Origin: Saprospiraceae bacterium UBA1994
GTDB taxonomy: Bacteria > Bacteroidota > Bacteroidia > Chitinophagales > Saprospiraceae
Assembly: GCA_002335865.1 (NCBI GenBank)
Contig: DDCY01000029.1
Location: forward strand, 471,547-535,546
Reading direction: 5' to 3'
DNA length: 64,000 nucleotides
Position numbers and translations under genes: made by a program. The notes beneath the pieces were generated by a model, which was given only the letters and a program-made list of their open reading frames with translations, was not told where the DNA came from and searched no databases. Below are positions 26,358 to 35,534 of this stretch, piece by piece; position 1 is the first letter of the stretch; each line of letters begins with the position of its first letter.

Positions 26358-28019
26358 ATGAAAGCTATTCTTGCTTGTTTTTTTACAATTTTGATTGTGA
26401 TTAGCAGTAGTCCGTCGTGGAGTCAAACTGGTAATACAATAGGTCTAATCAGAAATGATATCGAGTCATATAATGGCTATACTATGATGTCGCCAATTAA
26501 TAGTGGTAATACGTATTTGATAGATAATTGCGGTGAAGAGGTCAATCGTTGGACCTCCGAGTATAATCCTGCTCTTACTTCGCACTTAACTAAAAATGGA
26601 AACCTGTTGCGAACAGGTAGAGTTCAAGGTACATTCTATGCTGGAGGTGCAGGTGGATTTGTTCAATTATTTGATTGGAGTGGAGATTTGATATGGGAAT
26701 CTAAACTTGGTGCAGATTTTAATTATCATCAGCATCATGATGTGAAGCCAATGCCGAATGGAAATATACTCGTTTTAGCATGGGAATATAACTCTCCATC
26801 TAAAGCTATACAACTTGGAAGGTATCCAGATGAGATAGCTGATGATGGGATGTGGACTGAATTGATATTAGAAATTCAACCCGTTGGCCTAAGTGATTTT
26901 CTAGTAGAATGGGAATGGCATATGAATGATCACCTAATTCAAAATTTTGATCAGACTAAAGATAATTACGGTGTATTATCCGAACACCCGGAATTAATAG
27001 ATATCAACTATGAAGGATCTTTAGACAATATAGATAGATTTCATGCAAATGCGCTCGATTACAATGAAGAGTTAGATCAAATCGTAATCAATAGTCGTAA
27101 TTACAACGAGTTTTATATCATAGATCACTCGACTAGTAGTGAAGAGTCTGCCAGTCATATCGGTGGTATGTCAGGTAAGGGAGGAGATATATTATATCGA
27201 TATGGCAATCCACTTACTTACGATAGAGGTACTGCGATGGATCAAAAATTCTACAGTCAGCATGGCACTAATTGGATAGATCAAGGGCAATATAAAAATG
27301 GATTGATAGTATTTAACAATGGTATCAATAGACCAAAAGGGTCATTCTCATCTGTAGAAATTGTGGTGCCGGAAATGGATGGAACTCAATATGTTATCGA
27401 ACCGAATACTGCATTCGGACCATCGTCTTTCAATTTCGCTTATGTGGGCACACCCGTAAGCAGTTTCTTTTCTCCACGACTATCTAACGCTGTAGTGCTT
27501 CCTAACGAAAACATACTTATTACTGAAGGTCAGATTGGTAAGTTTTTTGAGATTACTCCTGATAAAGAAATCGTCTGGGAATACATCAATCCAGTACTTG
27601 GCAATAATATATCTACACAAGGCGATAATAGTCCAAAGAGTGATGTATTTGCCTCAGAAAGATATACTGTAGATTATAATGGTCTTGTAGGAGATTTGAT
27701 ACCTACTGGGCCAATAGAGTTAAATAGTAATTATGACTGTGATATAGTACAAGAAGAGGTAGCTGTGGAATATGAGAGGCTTGATAAGGTGAAGCTTCTA
27801 GAGAATCCCATTGTGAATGAATTAATTATTGTAAATGAGGATTCACAGGTGCTAGTATTTAAGACTTTTGATTTGTTTGGTAGAGAAGTATTACCAACAT
27901 TCAGATCTAGTGATAATGTGATTCGTAAAAACTTTGATGTTTCCGTTGGTTGTTACTTTTTGCAAATAATAAATGAGGTGAATTATACAACGAAAACATT
28001 TAAAATAATTAAAGGGTAA
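26358..28019 (+). CDS. Secreted aryl-sulfate sulfotransferase-like protein, copy 1
   Basis: 553 residues with a signal peptide cut near SWSQ. The body matches the bacterial arylsulfotransferase (ASST) beta-propeller family: HQHHDVKPMPNGNILVLAWE, VEWEWHMNDHLIQ, FHANALDYNEELDQIVINSRNY and FEITPDKEIVWEYINP. In the family, periplasmic or secreted enzymes move sulfate between phenols through a catalytic His; whether this copy is active is not shown. The last 80 residues resemble a T9SS sorting domain. It is followed 66 bases later by a paralogue with the same layout. Confidence 0.85.
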   Translation: MKAILACFFTILIVISSSPSWSQTGNTIGLIRNDIESYNGYTMMSPINSGNTYLIDNCGEEVNRWTSEYNPALTSHLTKNGNLLRTGRVQGTFYAGGAGGFVQLFDWSGDLIWESKLGADFNYHQHHDVKPMPNGNILVLAWEYNSPSKAIQLGRYPDEIADDGMWTELILEIQPVGLSDFLVEWEWHMNDHLIQNFDQTKDNYGVLSEHPELIDINYEGSLDNIDRFHANALDYNEELDQIVINSRNYNEFYIIDHSTSSEESASHIGGMSGKGGDILYRYGNPLTYDRGTAMDQKFYSQHGTNWIDQGQYKNGLIVFNNGINRPKGSFSSVEIVVPEMDGTQYVIEPNTAFGPSSFNFAYVGTPVSSFFSPRLSNAVVLPNENILITEGQIGKFFEITPDKEIVWEYINPVLGNNISTQGDNSPKSDVFASERYTVDYNGLVGDLIPTGPIELNSNYDCDIVQEEVAVEYERLDKVKLLENPIVNELIIVNEDSQVLVFKTFDLFGREVLPTFRSSDNVIRKNFDVSVGCYFLQIINEVNYTTKTFKIIKG

Positions 28020-28085
28020 TAATTTAAATAAATAAGAATGAAGTGCCTGTGTTAGCAGGGACTGTCACCAAACAAAATTCATGAT

Positions 28086-29744
28086 ATGAGAAGAACTTTC
28101 ACTGTTTTGCTAATGGGTGTTTTTATGACAGGCATATTAGCTCAAGATAATACTGTAGGGTTAATATCTCTCAAAAGCTGGCTCGCTGATGATGGATATA
28201 CTTTGCTTTATCCTCACAACCAATCTAACGTCTATCTTATCAATAATTGTGGTGAGATTGTGCATAAGTGGGAAGGTGCAGAAGAAACGAAACCAGGGAA
28301 TACAGCATACTTAATGGAGAATGGTAATCTCGTAACTACAAGTAGACCATCATCTGTGGCTGGTGATGCCATATGGGCAGGAGGAGGCGGTGCGACGATA
28401 GAAGTAAAATCATGGGAAAATGAGCTGCTATCAACCTTTACGCTCAATGATGAAAATGATAGATTACACCATGATATTGAAGTTTTACCTAGTGGAAATG
28501 TTCTCGCGATTAGTTGGGAGTCGATATCCAAAGAAGATGCAATAGCGGCAGGAAGAGATTCGCTTAATCTTCCAGACAATATATTATGGCCAGACTACGT
28601 ATTAGAGCTCAATCCCGAAAGTGGAGAGGTCGTTTGGGAGTGGCATGCTTGGGATCACCTAATCCAAGACTACGATGAAACAAAAGCGAACTTTGGAGTA
28701 GTGGGAGATCATCCAGAATTGATTGATATTAATTATGACACACATGATGGTGATGCGGATTGGCTACATGCCAATGCTATAGATTATCACTCAGAGTTTA
28801 ATCAGATCATGTTGAGTATCCCTTACTTTAATGAGATATGGGTGATCGACCATACTACAAGTACTGAGGACGCAGCTGGTTCTACTGGTGGTCTGTGGGG
28901 CCAAGGTGGAGATCTACTATATAGGTGGGGAAATCCAATGACATATAGAGCAGGAGATTCTACGGATCAGAAACTATTCTTTCAGCATGATGCACATTGG
29001 AATCTAGAGCACATCAGTCCAGGAAAAGTAGATTTTGGTAAGGTGATGGTGTTTAACAATAGAGTGGGATCTGATTTTAGTACTGTCAATATTTTTGATC
29101 CTATGTTCGACGATTATGATGGTAATTATATGATCATGGATGGTCAATATATACCGGCCGATTTTGATCTTACAATTACACATCCTAGCCCTCAGAGTAT
29201 GTATTCTACTGGATTGTCTAGCTTTCAGCAATTAGTGAATGATAATTACTTGATTACAGTAGGGCGATTTGGATATACATTTGAGATTACTCCAGATAAT
29301 GAAATCGTTTGGGAGTATATCACTCCTATAAGAGGTGGAGCGGTAGTTCCACAGGGAGATACTTTACTGATGAATAATAACCTAACATTTAGATCTCATA
29401 AATATCCTGTAGATTTTGAGGCATTCGATGGAAAAGATCTATCTTCAAAAGGATGGATAGAGCAAGAGCCAAGAGAGGACTTTTGTGACTTCCTGACAGG
29501 TGTTGATAAATTGACGACTACAACGCTTCGTATGTATCCTGTGCCAGCTAGTGCTAACCTAACTATAGATCTTCCAGAAGGTTCTGGTCATAGGGTAGAG
29601 CTCTTTACATTGAGTGGACAGAGCGTGATAATAAAATCTGGATTGCAAAACTATGCTATGATAGACGTATCTACTTTCCAAGAAGGCGTATATATCGTAA
29701 GAGTAAATGGATCGCAAACAGGAAGGGTAATAGTGACTAAGTAG
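28086..29744 (+). CDS. Secreted aryl-sulfate sulfotransferase-like protein, copy 2, with T9SS domain
   Basis: 552 residues, a tandem paralogue of the preceding gene. The same landmarks occur in the same order: RLHHDIEVLPSGNVLAISWE, VWEWHAWDHLIQDYDETKANFGV, WLHANAIDYHSEFNQIMLS, LYRWGNPMTYRAGDSTDQK and FEITPDNEIVWEYITP. The T9SS type A domain at the end is clearer here (LRMYPVPASANLTIDLP, then EGVYIVRVNGSQTGRVIVTK). It should be exported through the T9SS to the surface or medium. The two copies probably arose by gene duplication. Confidence 0.87.
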   Translation: MRRTFTVLLMGVFMTGILAQDNTVGLISLKSWLADDGYTLLYPHNQSNVYLINNCGEIVHKWEGAEETKPGNTAYLMENGNLVTTSRPSSVAGDAIWAGGGGATIEVKSWENELLSTFTLNDENDRLHHDIEVLPSGNVLAISWESISKEDAIAAGRDSLNLPDNILWPDYVLELNPESGEVVWEWHAWDHLIQDYDETKANFGVVGDHPELIDINYDTHDGDADWLHANAIDYHSEFNQIMLSIPYFNEIWVIDHTTSTEDAAGSTGGLWGQGGDLLYRWGNPMTYRAGDSTDQKLFFQHDAHWNLEHISPGKVDFGKVMVFNNRVGSDFSTVNIFDPMFDDYDGNYMIMDGQYIPADFDLTITHPSPQSMYSTGLSSFQQLVNDNYLITVGRFGYTFEITPDNEIVWEYITPIRGGAVVPQGDTLLMNNNLTFRSHKYPVDFEAFDGKDLSSKGWIEQEPREDFCDFLTGVDKLTTTTLRMYPVPASANLTIDLPEGSGHRVELFTLSGQSVIIKSGLQNYAMIDVSTFQEGVYIVRVNGSQTGRVIVTK

Positions 29745-29842
29745 TTTACTTAATAATATAGTAAATAATTAAAGGTGGGCTGTGCGTAATGTGCAGTCCA
29801 TCTTAAGTATATAGGTTTTGGTAATTTAGATATCTTTGTTGT

Positions 29843-30325
29843 ATGAAGAAAACGATAGCAAAAGCAATAGGAACATCATTTGGCTTTGGTTTCATTCCTT
29901 GGGCTCCAGGTACTTGGGGAGCTGTATTTGGAGTAGCTATTTACTATTTAATATATCAATATGCTCCTGAGGATATCAATGCTTGGATGATAGGACTGAC
30001 TATTGTATTTACAATCATAGGTACTTGGTGCTGTGAAGTTCTCAAGGACGAATGGGGAGATGATCCGAATAGGATTGTAATGGATGAGTCTATCGGTATT
30101 TGGCTTACATTTATCTGTATGCCTTATGGCTGGTTTAATATATTGTTAGGCTTTGGACTGTTTAGATTTTTTGATATTCTAAAGCCATTAGGTGTTGGCG
30201 CTATAGACCGTAAGATCAAGAATGGCTTTGGTGTGATGGCAGATGATCTACTTGCAGGTGTATACGCATTTATTGTACTTCAAGCTGCAAACTACTTTGG
30301 ATTGGTAGAGTATTTCGGTTCCTAA
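29843..30325 (+). CDS. pgpA: Phosphatidylglycerophosphatase A
   Basis: 160 residues. The opening FGFGFIPWAPGTWGAVFG, the DEWGDDPNRIVMDESIGIWL block with acidic residues, and DILKPLGVGAIDRKIKNGFGVMADDLLAGVYA match PgpA. It dephosphorylates phosphatidylglycerol phosphate to phosphatidylglycerol in the inner membrane; about four membrane helices are visible. A TATCTTTG sequence ends 4 bases before the ATG; if it is a -7 box, the transcript would be leaderless. Confidence 0.92.
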   Translation: MKKTIAKAIGTSFGFGFIPWAPGTWGAVFGVAIYYLIYQYAPEDINAWMIGLTIVFTIIGTWCCEVLKDEWGDDPNRIVMDESIGIWLTFICMPYGWFNILLGFGLFRFFDILKPLGVGAIDRKIKNGFGVMADDLLAGVYAFIVLQAANYFGLVEYFGS

Positions 30326-30434
30326 ATATTTGATGGATTGGACTAACTTGGTACAATATTTTTATGTAGAATAGCCCCACAATATTTTGGTCTTGGCTCC
30401 TGATTTGTCATTAGAGTATTTCTCTGCATAAACC

Positions 30435-30470
30435 ATAAAAAAAGGGATAACCTCATTGAGATTATCCCTT
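30435..30470 (-). terminator. Terminator of the rpmI-rplT operon
   Basis: A 14-base stem with one mismatch (30442-30455 with 30457-30470) is followed on the minus strand by a run of seven T. It sits 26 bases after the L20 stop. Confidence 0.85.
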
Positions 30471-30495
30471 CTTATGTATTACTGGAAAGTTAAGC

Positions 30496-30840
30496 TTACT
30501 TCACTTGGTTTACAAGTGTCTTAAATGATTCTGAGTGATTCATTGCAAGGTCAGCAAGAACTTTTCTATTTAGTTTGATATCTGCTTTCGATAGACCGTG
30601 CATGAATGTACTATACGACATTCCTTCTTGCCTCGCTGCCGCATTGATACGCGCAATCCATAATCTTTTGAAAGCTCTTTTCTTAAGCTTACGTCCAATA
30701 TATGAATACTGCATTGCTTTTTCAACAGCATTCTTAGCTACTGTATAGACTTTACTTCTAGCACCAAAGTATCCTCTGGCTGCTTTTAAGATTTTTTTCC
30801 TTCTTCTTCTTGAAGCTACGGCATTTACCGATCTAGGCAT
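30496..30840 (-). CDS. rplT: Large ribosomal subunit protein bL20
   Basis: 114 residues, family length. The start MPRSVNAVASRRRRKKILK, the GYFGARSKVYTVAKNAVEKA helix and the RLWIARINAAARQEGMSYS block are the L20 signature. It binds 23S rRNA early in assembly and represses its own operon in other bacteria. It follows rpmI by 93 bases and is followed by a strong terminator. Confidence 0.97.
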   Translation of the reverse strand: MPRSVNAVASRRRRKKILKAARGYFGARSKVYTVAKNAVEKAMQYSYIGRKLKKRAFKRLWIARINAAARQEGMSYSTFMHGLSKADIKLNRKVLADLAMNHSESFKTLVNQVK

Positions 30841-30933
30841 AATTTGAAATTTTAGTACAATACAGGGATCAATTGTTTTTTTGATTCTTTAAACCTGTAT
30901 CCTCGTTAAATAATAGAAAAATAAAATCCAATA

Positions 30934-31131
30934 TTATTGGATACAAAGCAGTGCTTTGATTCTCTTTTGATCTGCTTTAGATACAAGAGTTGATCCACCT
31001 AGTCTAGTCTTCGCTTTCTTTGACTTGTTTCTCATCATATGAGAAGTATAAGCCTGAAATCTCTTAACTTTACCCGAACCAGTAATCTTAAATCTCTTCT
31101 TTGCACTACTGTGCGTCTTCATCTTTGGCAT
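30934..31131 (-). CDS. rpmI: Large ribosomal subunit protein bL35
   Basis: 65 residues, all there: MPKMKTHSSAKKRFKITGSGK and the HMMRNKSKKAKTRLGG stretch. It is paired with rplT as usual, but infC (and thrS), which normally precede rpmI, are absent: the next gene upstream is rluE. A good Bacteroidota promoter directly in front makes the pair an independent transcript. Confidence 0.96.
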   Translation of the reverse strand: MPKMKTHSSAKKRFKITGSGKVKRFQAYTSHMMRNKSKKAKTRLGGSTLVSKADQKRIKALLCIQ

Positions 31132-31163
31132 TACTGAAAGATTAATTTGTTATAAAATGTGTG

Positions 31164-31195
31164 CAAAAGTAATTATTTATAGCATAAATGACAAC
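31164..31195 (-). promoter_or_regulatory. Bacteroidota-type promoter of rpmI-rplT
   Basis: On the minus strand GTTG (31192-31195) is followed by a 20-base spacer and TACTTTTG (31164-31171), close to the TTTG-N19-TAnnTTTG consensus. It predicts a leader of about 25 bases before the rpmI ATG. Confidence 0.55.
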
Positions 31196-31287
31196 TGTTG
31201 CCTAGCTTTTATTAATAATTTATATTTTTCGCATTAACTATATAAATATGTGTAGTGGATTGATTGGCAGAGCTAACGCTATTGAGC

Positions 31288-31875
31288 CTATTCGGGCTCT
31301 CTATTGAGTAAATCAAATTTAGTGACTACACGATGTTCACCTGGAATTAGGCCAGATAGATCAAGGTTTTGGATACTAGCTCTAACTAGTCTCAATACAG
31401 GAAATCCTATAGAAGCAAACATCTTTCTTACTTGTCTATTCTTACCTTCTGTGAGTGTAATAGAAGCCCAACTAGTAGGTATAGATTTTCGTACGCGTAT
31501 AGGGGGAATACGATCTGGAAGATTAGGCCGATCAATAATTTTTGCTTTACATTTTTGGGTCTTGTACATGGACTTTCCAACTTTAATGACTGGACCGGCT
31601 TCTAGAGCAACTATAGCTCCAGAAGTTATAGTGCCATCTACCTGAACCCAATAGGTGCGTGGGTGATTATATTTTGGGTCTAAAAGTTTGTGATTTAGTC
31701 GCTTATCATCAGTCAACAGGAGTAAACCTTCACTATCTCTATCCAATCTTCCCACTGGATAGATGTCCTTAGCGATATTTAGATAGTCAGCTAAAGTTTT
31801 ATGCGTCTCTATCTCTTTGGTGAATTGTGAGAGTACGTCAAATGGCTTGTAGAATGCTATGTAAGTATATCTCAA
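31288..31875 (-). CDS. rluE: RluE-type 23S rRNA pseudouridine synthase (RsuA family)
   Basis: 195 residues without an S4 domain, as in RluE. YIAFYKPFDVLSQFT, YPVGRLDRDSEGLLLLT with the nucleophile Asp45, and EGKNRQVRKMFASIGFPVLRLVR are the family blocks. E. coli RluE makes the pseudouridine at position 2457 of 23S rRNA; the same target is likely. It starts 3 bases after the stop of ychF and is probably co-transcribed with it. Confidence 0.92.
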   Translation of the reverse strand: MRYTYIAFYKPFDVLSQFTKEIETHKTLADYLNIAKDIYPVGRLDRDSEGLLLLTDDKRLNHKLLDPKYNHPRTYWVQVDGTITSGAIVALEAGPVIKVGKSMYKTQKCKAKIIDRPNLPDRIPPIRVRKSIPTSWASITLTEGKNRQVRKMFASIGFPVLRLVRASIQNLDLSGLIPGEHRVVTKFDLLNREPE

Positions 31876-31878
31876 TAC

Positions 31879-32976
31879 TTAAACATTGAATCTAAAGTGC
31901 ATAATATCACCATCAGTTACAATGTATTCTTTTCCTTCGATTCCTTGCTTTCCAGCAGTCTTTACAGCGGACTCAGAACCATGCTCTGTATAATCAGCGT
32001 ACTTGATTACCTCTGCGCGGATAAATCCTTTTTCAAAATCAGTATGAATTACACCAGCAGCTTGCGGAGCGGTTGATCCTTTCAAAACAGTCCATGCTCT
32101 CACTTCTTTAACACCTGCGGTAAAGTAAGTGATAAGATTAAGTATGTTATAACATGCACGGATAACTTGGTTAACTCCTGCTTCAGCAAGACCCATAGCC
32201 TCGATAAACTCCATTCGCTCTTCCTTAGTTTCCAACTCAGCTATATCTGCTTCGATTCCTGCAGAAATAAGTATCATTTCAGCATCTTCTCCGACGATAC
32301 ATTTGGCAAATGCTTTAGTATGTTCATTTCCGTCTATGACAGACTCTTCATCTACATTACAAACATAGATAATTGGCTTGGCCGTAAGTAACTGCATCTC
32401 ACTGAGCATCTCCCGCCCATCTTCTGATAGATCCAAACTTCTCGCTGGCTTGCTATCGGATAGGTGAGCCATCATTGTTTCTATAATCTCAACTCTCTTT
32501 CCTTCTAATTTATCACCACCTTTAGCAGCTTTTTTTTGCTTATCTAATCTTTTTTCTACTGATTCTATATCCTTAAGAATCAACTCAGTATCTATAATGT
32601 CCTTATCTCTTACTGGATCTACATTTCCATCGACGTGAATTACATTATCATCTACAAAGCATCTCACAACGTGGACGATAGCATCTACCTCACGGATATT
32701 CGCTAAAAATTGATTTCCAAGTCCTTCACCTTTGCTGGCTCCTTTGATCAGACCTGCAATATCGACAATCTCAACAGTAGTCGGTTGTACCTTTTCTGGC
32801 TGTACGAGTTCTGATAGCTTGTCCAACCTTTCGTCAGGTACTGTAATCATACCTATGTTAGGCTCCTTAGTTGCAAATGGGTAGTTAGCCGCTAATGCTT
32901 TCGCTGATGTTAACGCATTAAATAAAGTTGATTTTCCAACGTTTGGTAGTCCTACAATTCCGCACTGTAATGCCAT
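31879..32976 (-). CDS. ychF: Obg-like ATPase YchF
   Basis: 365 residues. The N-terminal CGIVGLPNVGKSTLFNALTSAKALAANYPFATKEPNIGMI carries the P-loop; DIAGLIKGASKGEGLGNQFLANI is the switch II region; the C-terminal TGS-like domain ends in GDIMHFRFNV. YchF binds ATP and ribosomes and takes part in translation and stress response. A minus-strand -7 box candidate (TATCTTTG, 33018-33025) lies 42 bases upstream; a matching -33 was not evident. Confidence 0.96.
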   Translation of the reverse strand: MALQCGIVGLPNVGKSTLFNALTSAKALAANYPFATKEPNIGMITVPDERLDKLSELVQPEKVQPTTVEIVDIAGLIKGASKGEGLGNQFLANIREVDAIVHVVRCFVDDNVIHVDGNVDPVRDKDIIDTELILKDIESVEKRLDKQKKAAKGGDKLEGKRVEIIETMMAHLSDSKPARSLDLSEDGREMLSEMQLLTAKPIIYVCNVDEESVIDGNEHTKAFAKCIVGEDAEMILISAGIEADIAELETKEERMEFIEAMGLAEAGVNQVIRACYNILNLITYFTAGVKEVRAWTVLKGSTAPQAAGVIHTDFEKGFIRAEVIKYADYTEHGSESAVKTAGKQGIEGKEYIVTDGDIMHFRFNV

Positions 32977-33209
32977 TTATAATATCTTTTTAAAAGTATA
33001 ATATGTTTATAAAGTCGCAAAGATAGAATAAGAGATGAATTATATGGAATGATAGTAAACCAATTGATCAATAGACTAAATCTATGTAATAAATAAGAGT
33101 AGACTTACTGCTATCTAAGTAAAATTGTCCATTCCCCAACAAAAAAAAGAGTCCAGCGACACATGGCCAACTGAACTTATATTTTTATACTAAAGAAAAA
33201 GTTACTGTT

Positions 33210-33575
33210 TTATATTGCCTTTACGTTATTTTCAAAGGTATTATAGACAATATCTGTCATTTCTTTAACTGGAGATTTATGATCCTTGCGTTTCTCTTTG
33301 ACTTTCTTGGCTTGTCGCTTTAGAGATTTGAATGCTGCAGCGAATGCTCTTTCATCACCTTCAGCAGTATTTCCAACAAATATATCGCTACCTGAAATTC
33401 TCAATCTGATCTCTGCTAATACATCTTTAGGGTTACTACCGTCATCTAATTTAAAGAATACGTTGGCCTGAGTGATATTAAGACCGTACTTCTTATCTAA
33501 GCTCTTGATTTTGCTCTCCATAAACTCTCTTTTCTCATGAGTAAAAGTAAAAGGTGCTTCAATAGTTATTTGCAT
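33210..33575 (-). CDS. hpf: Ribosome hibernation promoting factor, short type
   Basis: 121 residues, a sigma-54 modulation/S30EA domain without the long-HPF C-terminal extension. VFFKLDDGSNPKDVLAEIRLRISGSDIFV and the basic helix AFAAAFKSLKRQAKKVKEKRK fit HPF/RaiA. It stabilises inactive ribosomes in stationary phase. The acidic-basic tail after residue 100 is unconserved. It stands alone, divergent from the FtsE-like gene. Confidence 0.9.
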   Translation of the reverse strand: MQITIEAPFTFTHEKREFMESKIKSLDKKYGLNITQANVFFKLDDGSNPKDVLAEIRLRISGSDIFVGNTAEGDERAFAAAFKSLKRQAKKVKEKRKDHKSPVKEMTDIVYNTFENNVKAI

Positions 33576-33713
33576 AGTTCTTTATATATTTAGTTGAGAA
33601 ATGTTCAGTTAGAAAATGATATCATAATTAGTAACATAATGTTAACCTAGTATTAGGAGAATTTGTTCGGTAAGTATTAAGTTTTACACCATATTTAAAA
33701 TATTAATTTCACC

Positions 33714-34376
33714 ATGGTAGTCAATTTGCAACAATGCGTAATCGGTAACGAAGAGAAAGAAGTTATGCACGATGTCAATTTGCAAGTGATGCCAGGAGAA
33801 TTTTGCTACGTGACAGGTCGTTCTGGTACTGGTAAGTCTACATTGCTCAAGACCTTGTATGGTGAGTACTCATTACTATCAGGCTATGCAGAGGTTTTAG
33901 GATTTGATCTATCTAAGATATCCAAGATAGAAATACCTGACCTTCGCAGAAAAATTGGAATGGTATTCCAAGATTTTAGTTTATTTCCTAATTGGTCGGT
34001 AAAGCGAAATCTGATTTTCATTTTAGAAGCGACTGACTGGAAAGACAAAACTAAAGTGCTTAGTAGGGTAGATGATGTACTGGCTTCCGTAGGATTGACT
34101 GATATGATTGACCGGAAGGTGTTTTCTCTTAGTGGTGGAGAGCAGCAGCGACTATGTATCGCTAGAGCTATACTCAATACTCCAGAGCTAATCATAGCTG
34201 ACGAACCAACTGGTAATCTAGATCCACAATCTAGTGATGAAGTTTTTCAACTATTTCAACAAATCAATCAAGACTTTGGTACAGCGACTATATTTGCCAC
34301 TCACAATAGTCGATTAATCAATGATTATCCTGCGAGAGTTATTGATTGTGTAGATGGTGTATTGGTAGAGATGTGA
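33714..34376 (+). CDS. ftsE: FtsE-like ABC transporter ATP-binding protein
   Basis: 220 residues. Walker A is GRSGTGKST (35-43), the signature is LSGGEQQRLCIARA, Walker B is LIIADEPTGNLD and the switch His is in FATHNSRL. The N-terminal VMHDVNLQVMPGEFCYVTGRSG and the FPNWSVKRNLIF block look like FtsE, which with FtsX couples ATP use to peptidoglycan hydrolase control at division. FtsX is not next to it; the following gene is on the other strand. A LolD-type role is possible but less likely. Confidence 0.85.
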   Translation: MVVNLQQCVIGNEEKEVMHDVNLQVMPGEFCYVTGRSGTGKSTLLKTLYGEYSLLSGYAEVLGFDLSKISKIEIPDLRRKIGMVFQDFSLFPNWSVKRNLIFILEATDWKDKTKVLSRVDDVLASVGLTDMIDRKVFSLSGGEQQRLCIARAILNTPELIIADEPTGNLDPQSSDEVFQLFQQINQDFGTATIFATHNSRLINDYPARVIDCVDGVLVEM

Positions 34377-34402
34377 TTTAAAATTTTGTTTCGCCTTTGA
34401 TA

Positions 34403-34939
34403 TCAGAAGCTAGGTTTACTAAACAATTCTAATATAATCATCGCCCAAAAGATAATACCAAATGCGACAAGAGCCATTTGACCTGTAGAATATCTGCCTA
34501 CTTCTTCACCATCATAATCATCAGAATTCATAATAGCAAAATTGAGCGCCCTAACCGGTGGTATCAGAAATGCAAAAGCCATTATCGCTACTAGGCCTAT
34601 CGGATCTGGTAATCTTGAAGATAGATTCATACAGAAATATCCTACAAATAATAATCCGCTGTTATAAGTAGATGTATAACCATTCTTTTTGGCATATTTC
34701 TGAATGCGCTTAAATAATGGATAAGCCCAAAATATTCCAAATATTGCTCGAGCCGCTGGCATCATATCAGGTTCTTCTTTTTGTTGAAAGAATCGCCAAG
34801 ATTTATACATCCACCAAATCGCATACAATCCTAAACTTAAAATAAATAGAACAATGAATTTATTGCCATCTACTAATTCTATATACCATTTAGAGCTTTG
34901 ATTTTCAGAATCATGATTTGATGAATCGTTGTATTCCAT
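34403..34939 (-). CDS. Four-helix membrane protein, DUF4234-like, unknown function
   Basis: 178 residues, unnamed. A hydrophilic N-terminus (Ser, Asn, Asp rich) leads to a segment FIVLFILSLGLYAIWWMYKSW resembling DUF4234, then a cytoplasmic loop rich in Lys, a GLLFVGYFCMNLSS helix, a VAIMAFAFLIPPVRALNFA helix and a last helix near the C-terminus. The acidic NSDDYDGEEVGRYS linker is distinctive. Function unknown. It is convergent with ftsE with only 26 bases between. Confidence 0.7.
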   Translation of the reverse strand: MEYNDSSNHDSENQSSKWYIELVDGNKFIVLFILSLGLYAIWWMYKSWRFFQQKEEPDMMPAARAIFGIFWAYPLFKRIQKYAKKNGYTSTYNSGLLFVGYFCMNLSSRLPDPIGLVAIMAFAFLIPPVRALNFAIMNSDDYDGEEVGRYSTGQMALVAFGIIFWAMIILELFSKPSF

Positions 34940-35089
34940 AGGTGGATTCTAATTTAAATTTCTGTTATATGAAGATATTCAAACGTAATCAGCTTTTATC
35001 ATATTTCAATAAGAATATCGAAATATCTATGTCATCTATCGATTTCAACTTAATTTAGCTTAATAATATTAATCGAAAGCAAGTTATTT

Positions 35090-35410
35090 ATGAAATATTT
35101 ATTGAAGATAATTTTGGTACTCTGCACATTTGTACTCGTAGGATCAGTGACATCTTGTAAGCATGAGCATGGTGACAATATGCATAAGCACATTCCAGAA
35201 GGTACTATCGATAAGTCAGGACCTGAGTGGACTTCGGACTATACCTGTCCAATGCACTGCAAGGGTAGTGGGGGTGTTAAAGAGGGTACATGTCCAGTAT
35301 GTAAAATGAATCTTGTGAAAAATAAAAATAAGAAGACAGATAGTCATGAAGGACATGATCACGATGGACATGACCATGATCATGGTGACCATAGTGGTCA
35401 CGAGCACTAG
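35090..35410 (+). CDS. Heavy-metal-binding lipoprotein with His-rich tail
   Basis: 106 residues. The lipoprotein signal ends with Cys23 (VTSC). Residues about 50-77 are a heavy-metal-binding domain: YTCPMHCKGSGG and GTCPVCKMNLVK, the CPMH and CPxCxM pattern also found at the N-terminus of copper ATPases and CusB-like proteins. The last 25 residues are almost only His, Asp and Gly (HDHDGHDHDHGDHSGH), a metal-chelating tail. It should sit in the periplasm or outer membrane and bind Cu, Zn or Ni. It is alone here, without an efflux gene beside it. Confidence 0.88.
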   Translation: MKYLLKIILVLCTFVLVGSVTSCKHEHGDNMHKHIPEGTIDKSGPEWTSDYTCPMHCKGSGGVKEGTCPVCKMNLVKNKNKKTDSHEGHDHDGHDHDHGDHSGHEH

Positions 35411-35473
35411 AAAATAAGTACAAATTAAAGTATTCTGATCAGGTTTTAGAATGTGTGATTGGAAAAGCGTTAG

Positions 35474-35504
35474 CAAGATCTAGTTTGTTTTAAACTTGAT
35501 CTTG
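35474..35504. terminator. Bidirectional terminator between convergent genes
   Basis: A 13-base stem with one mismatch (35474-35486 with 35492-35504) and a GTTTT loop lies between the metal-binding lipoprotein and the oxidoreductase stops. Confidence 0.6.
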
Positions 35505-35534
35505 ATAGTTGAATTTGATCTTCAAATTATGGTA

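Noticed and set aside
33018..33025. Full promoter for ychF
   Set aside because: A -7-type box is there but no -33 element at a fitting distance; mentioned only in the gene entry.
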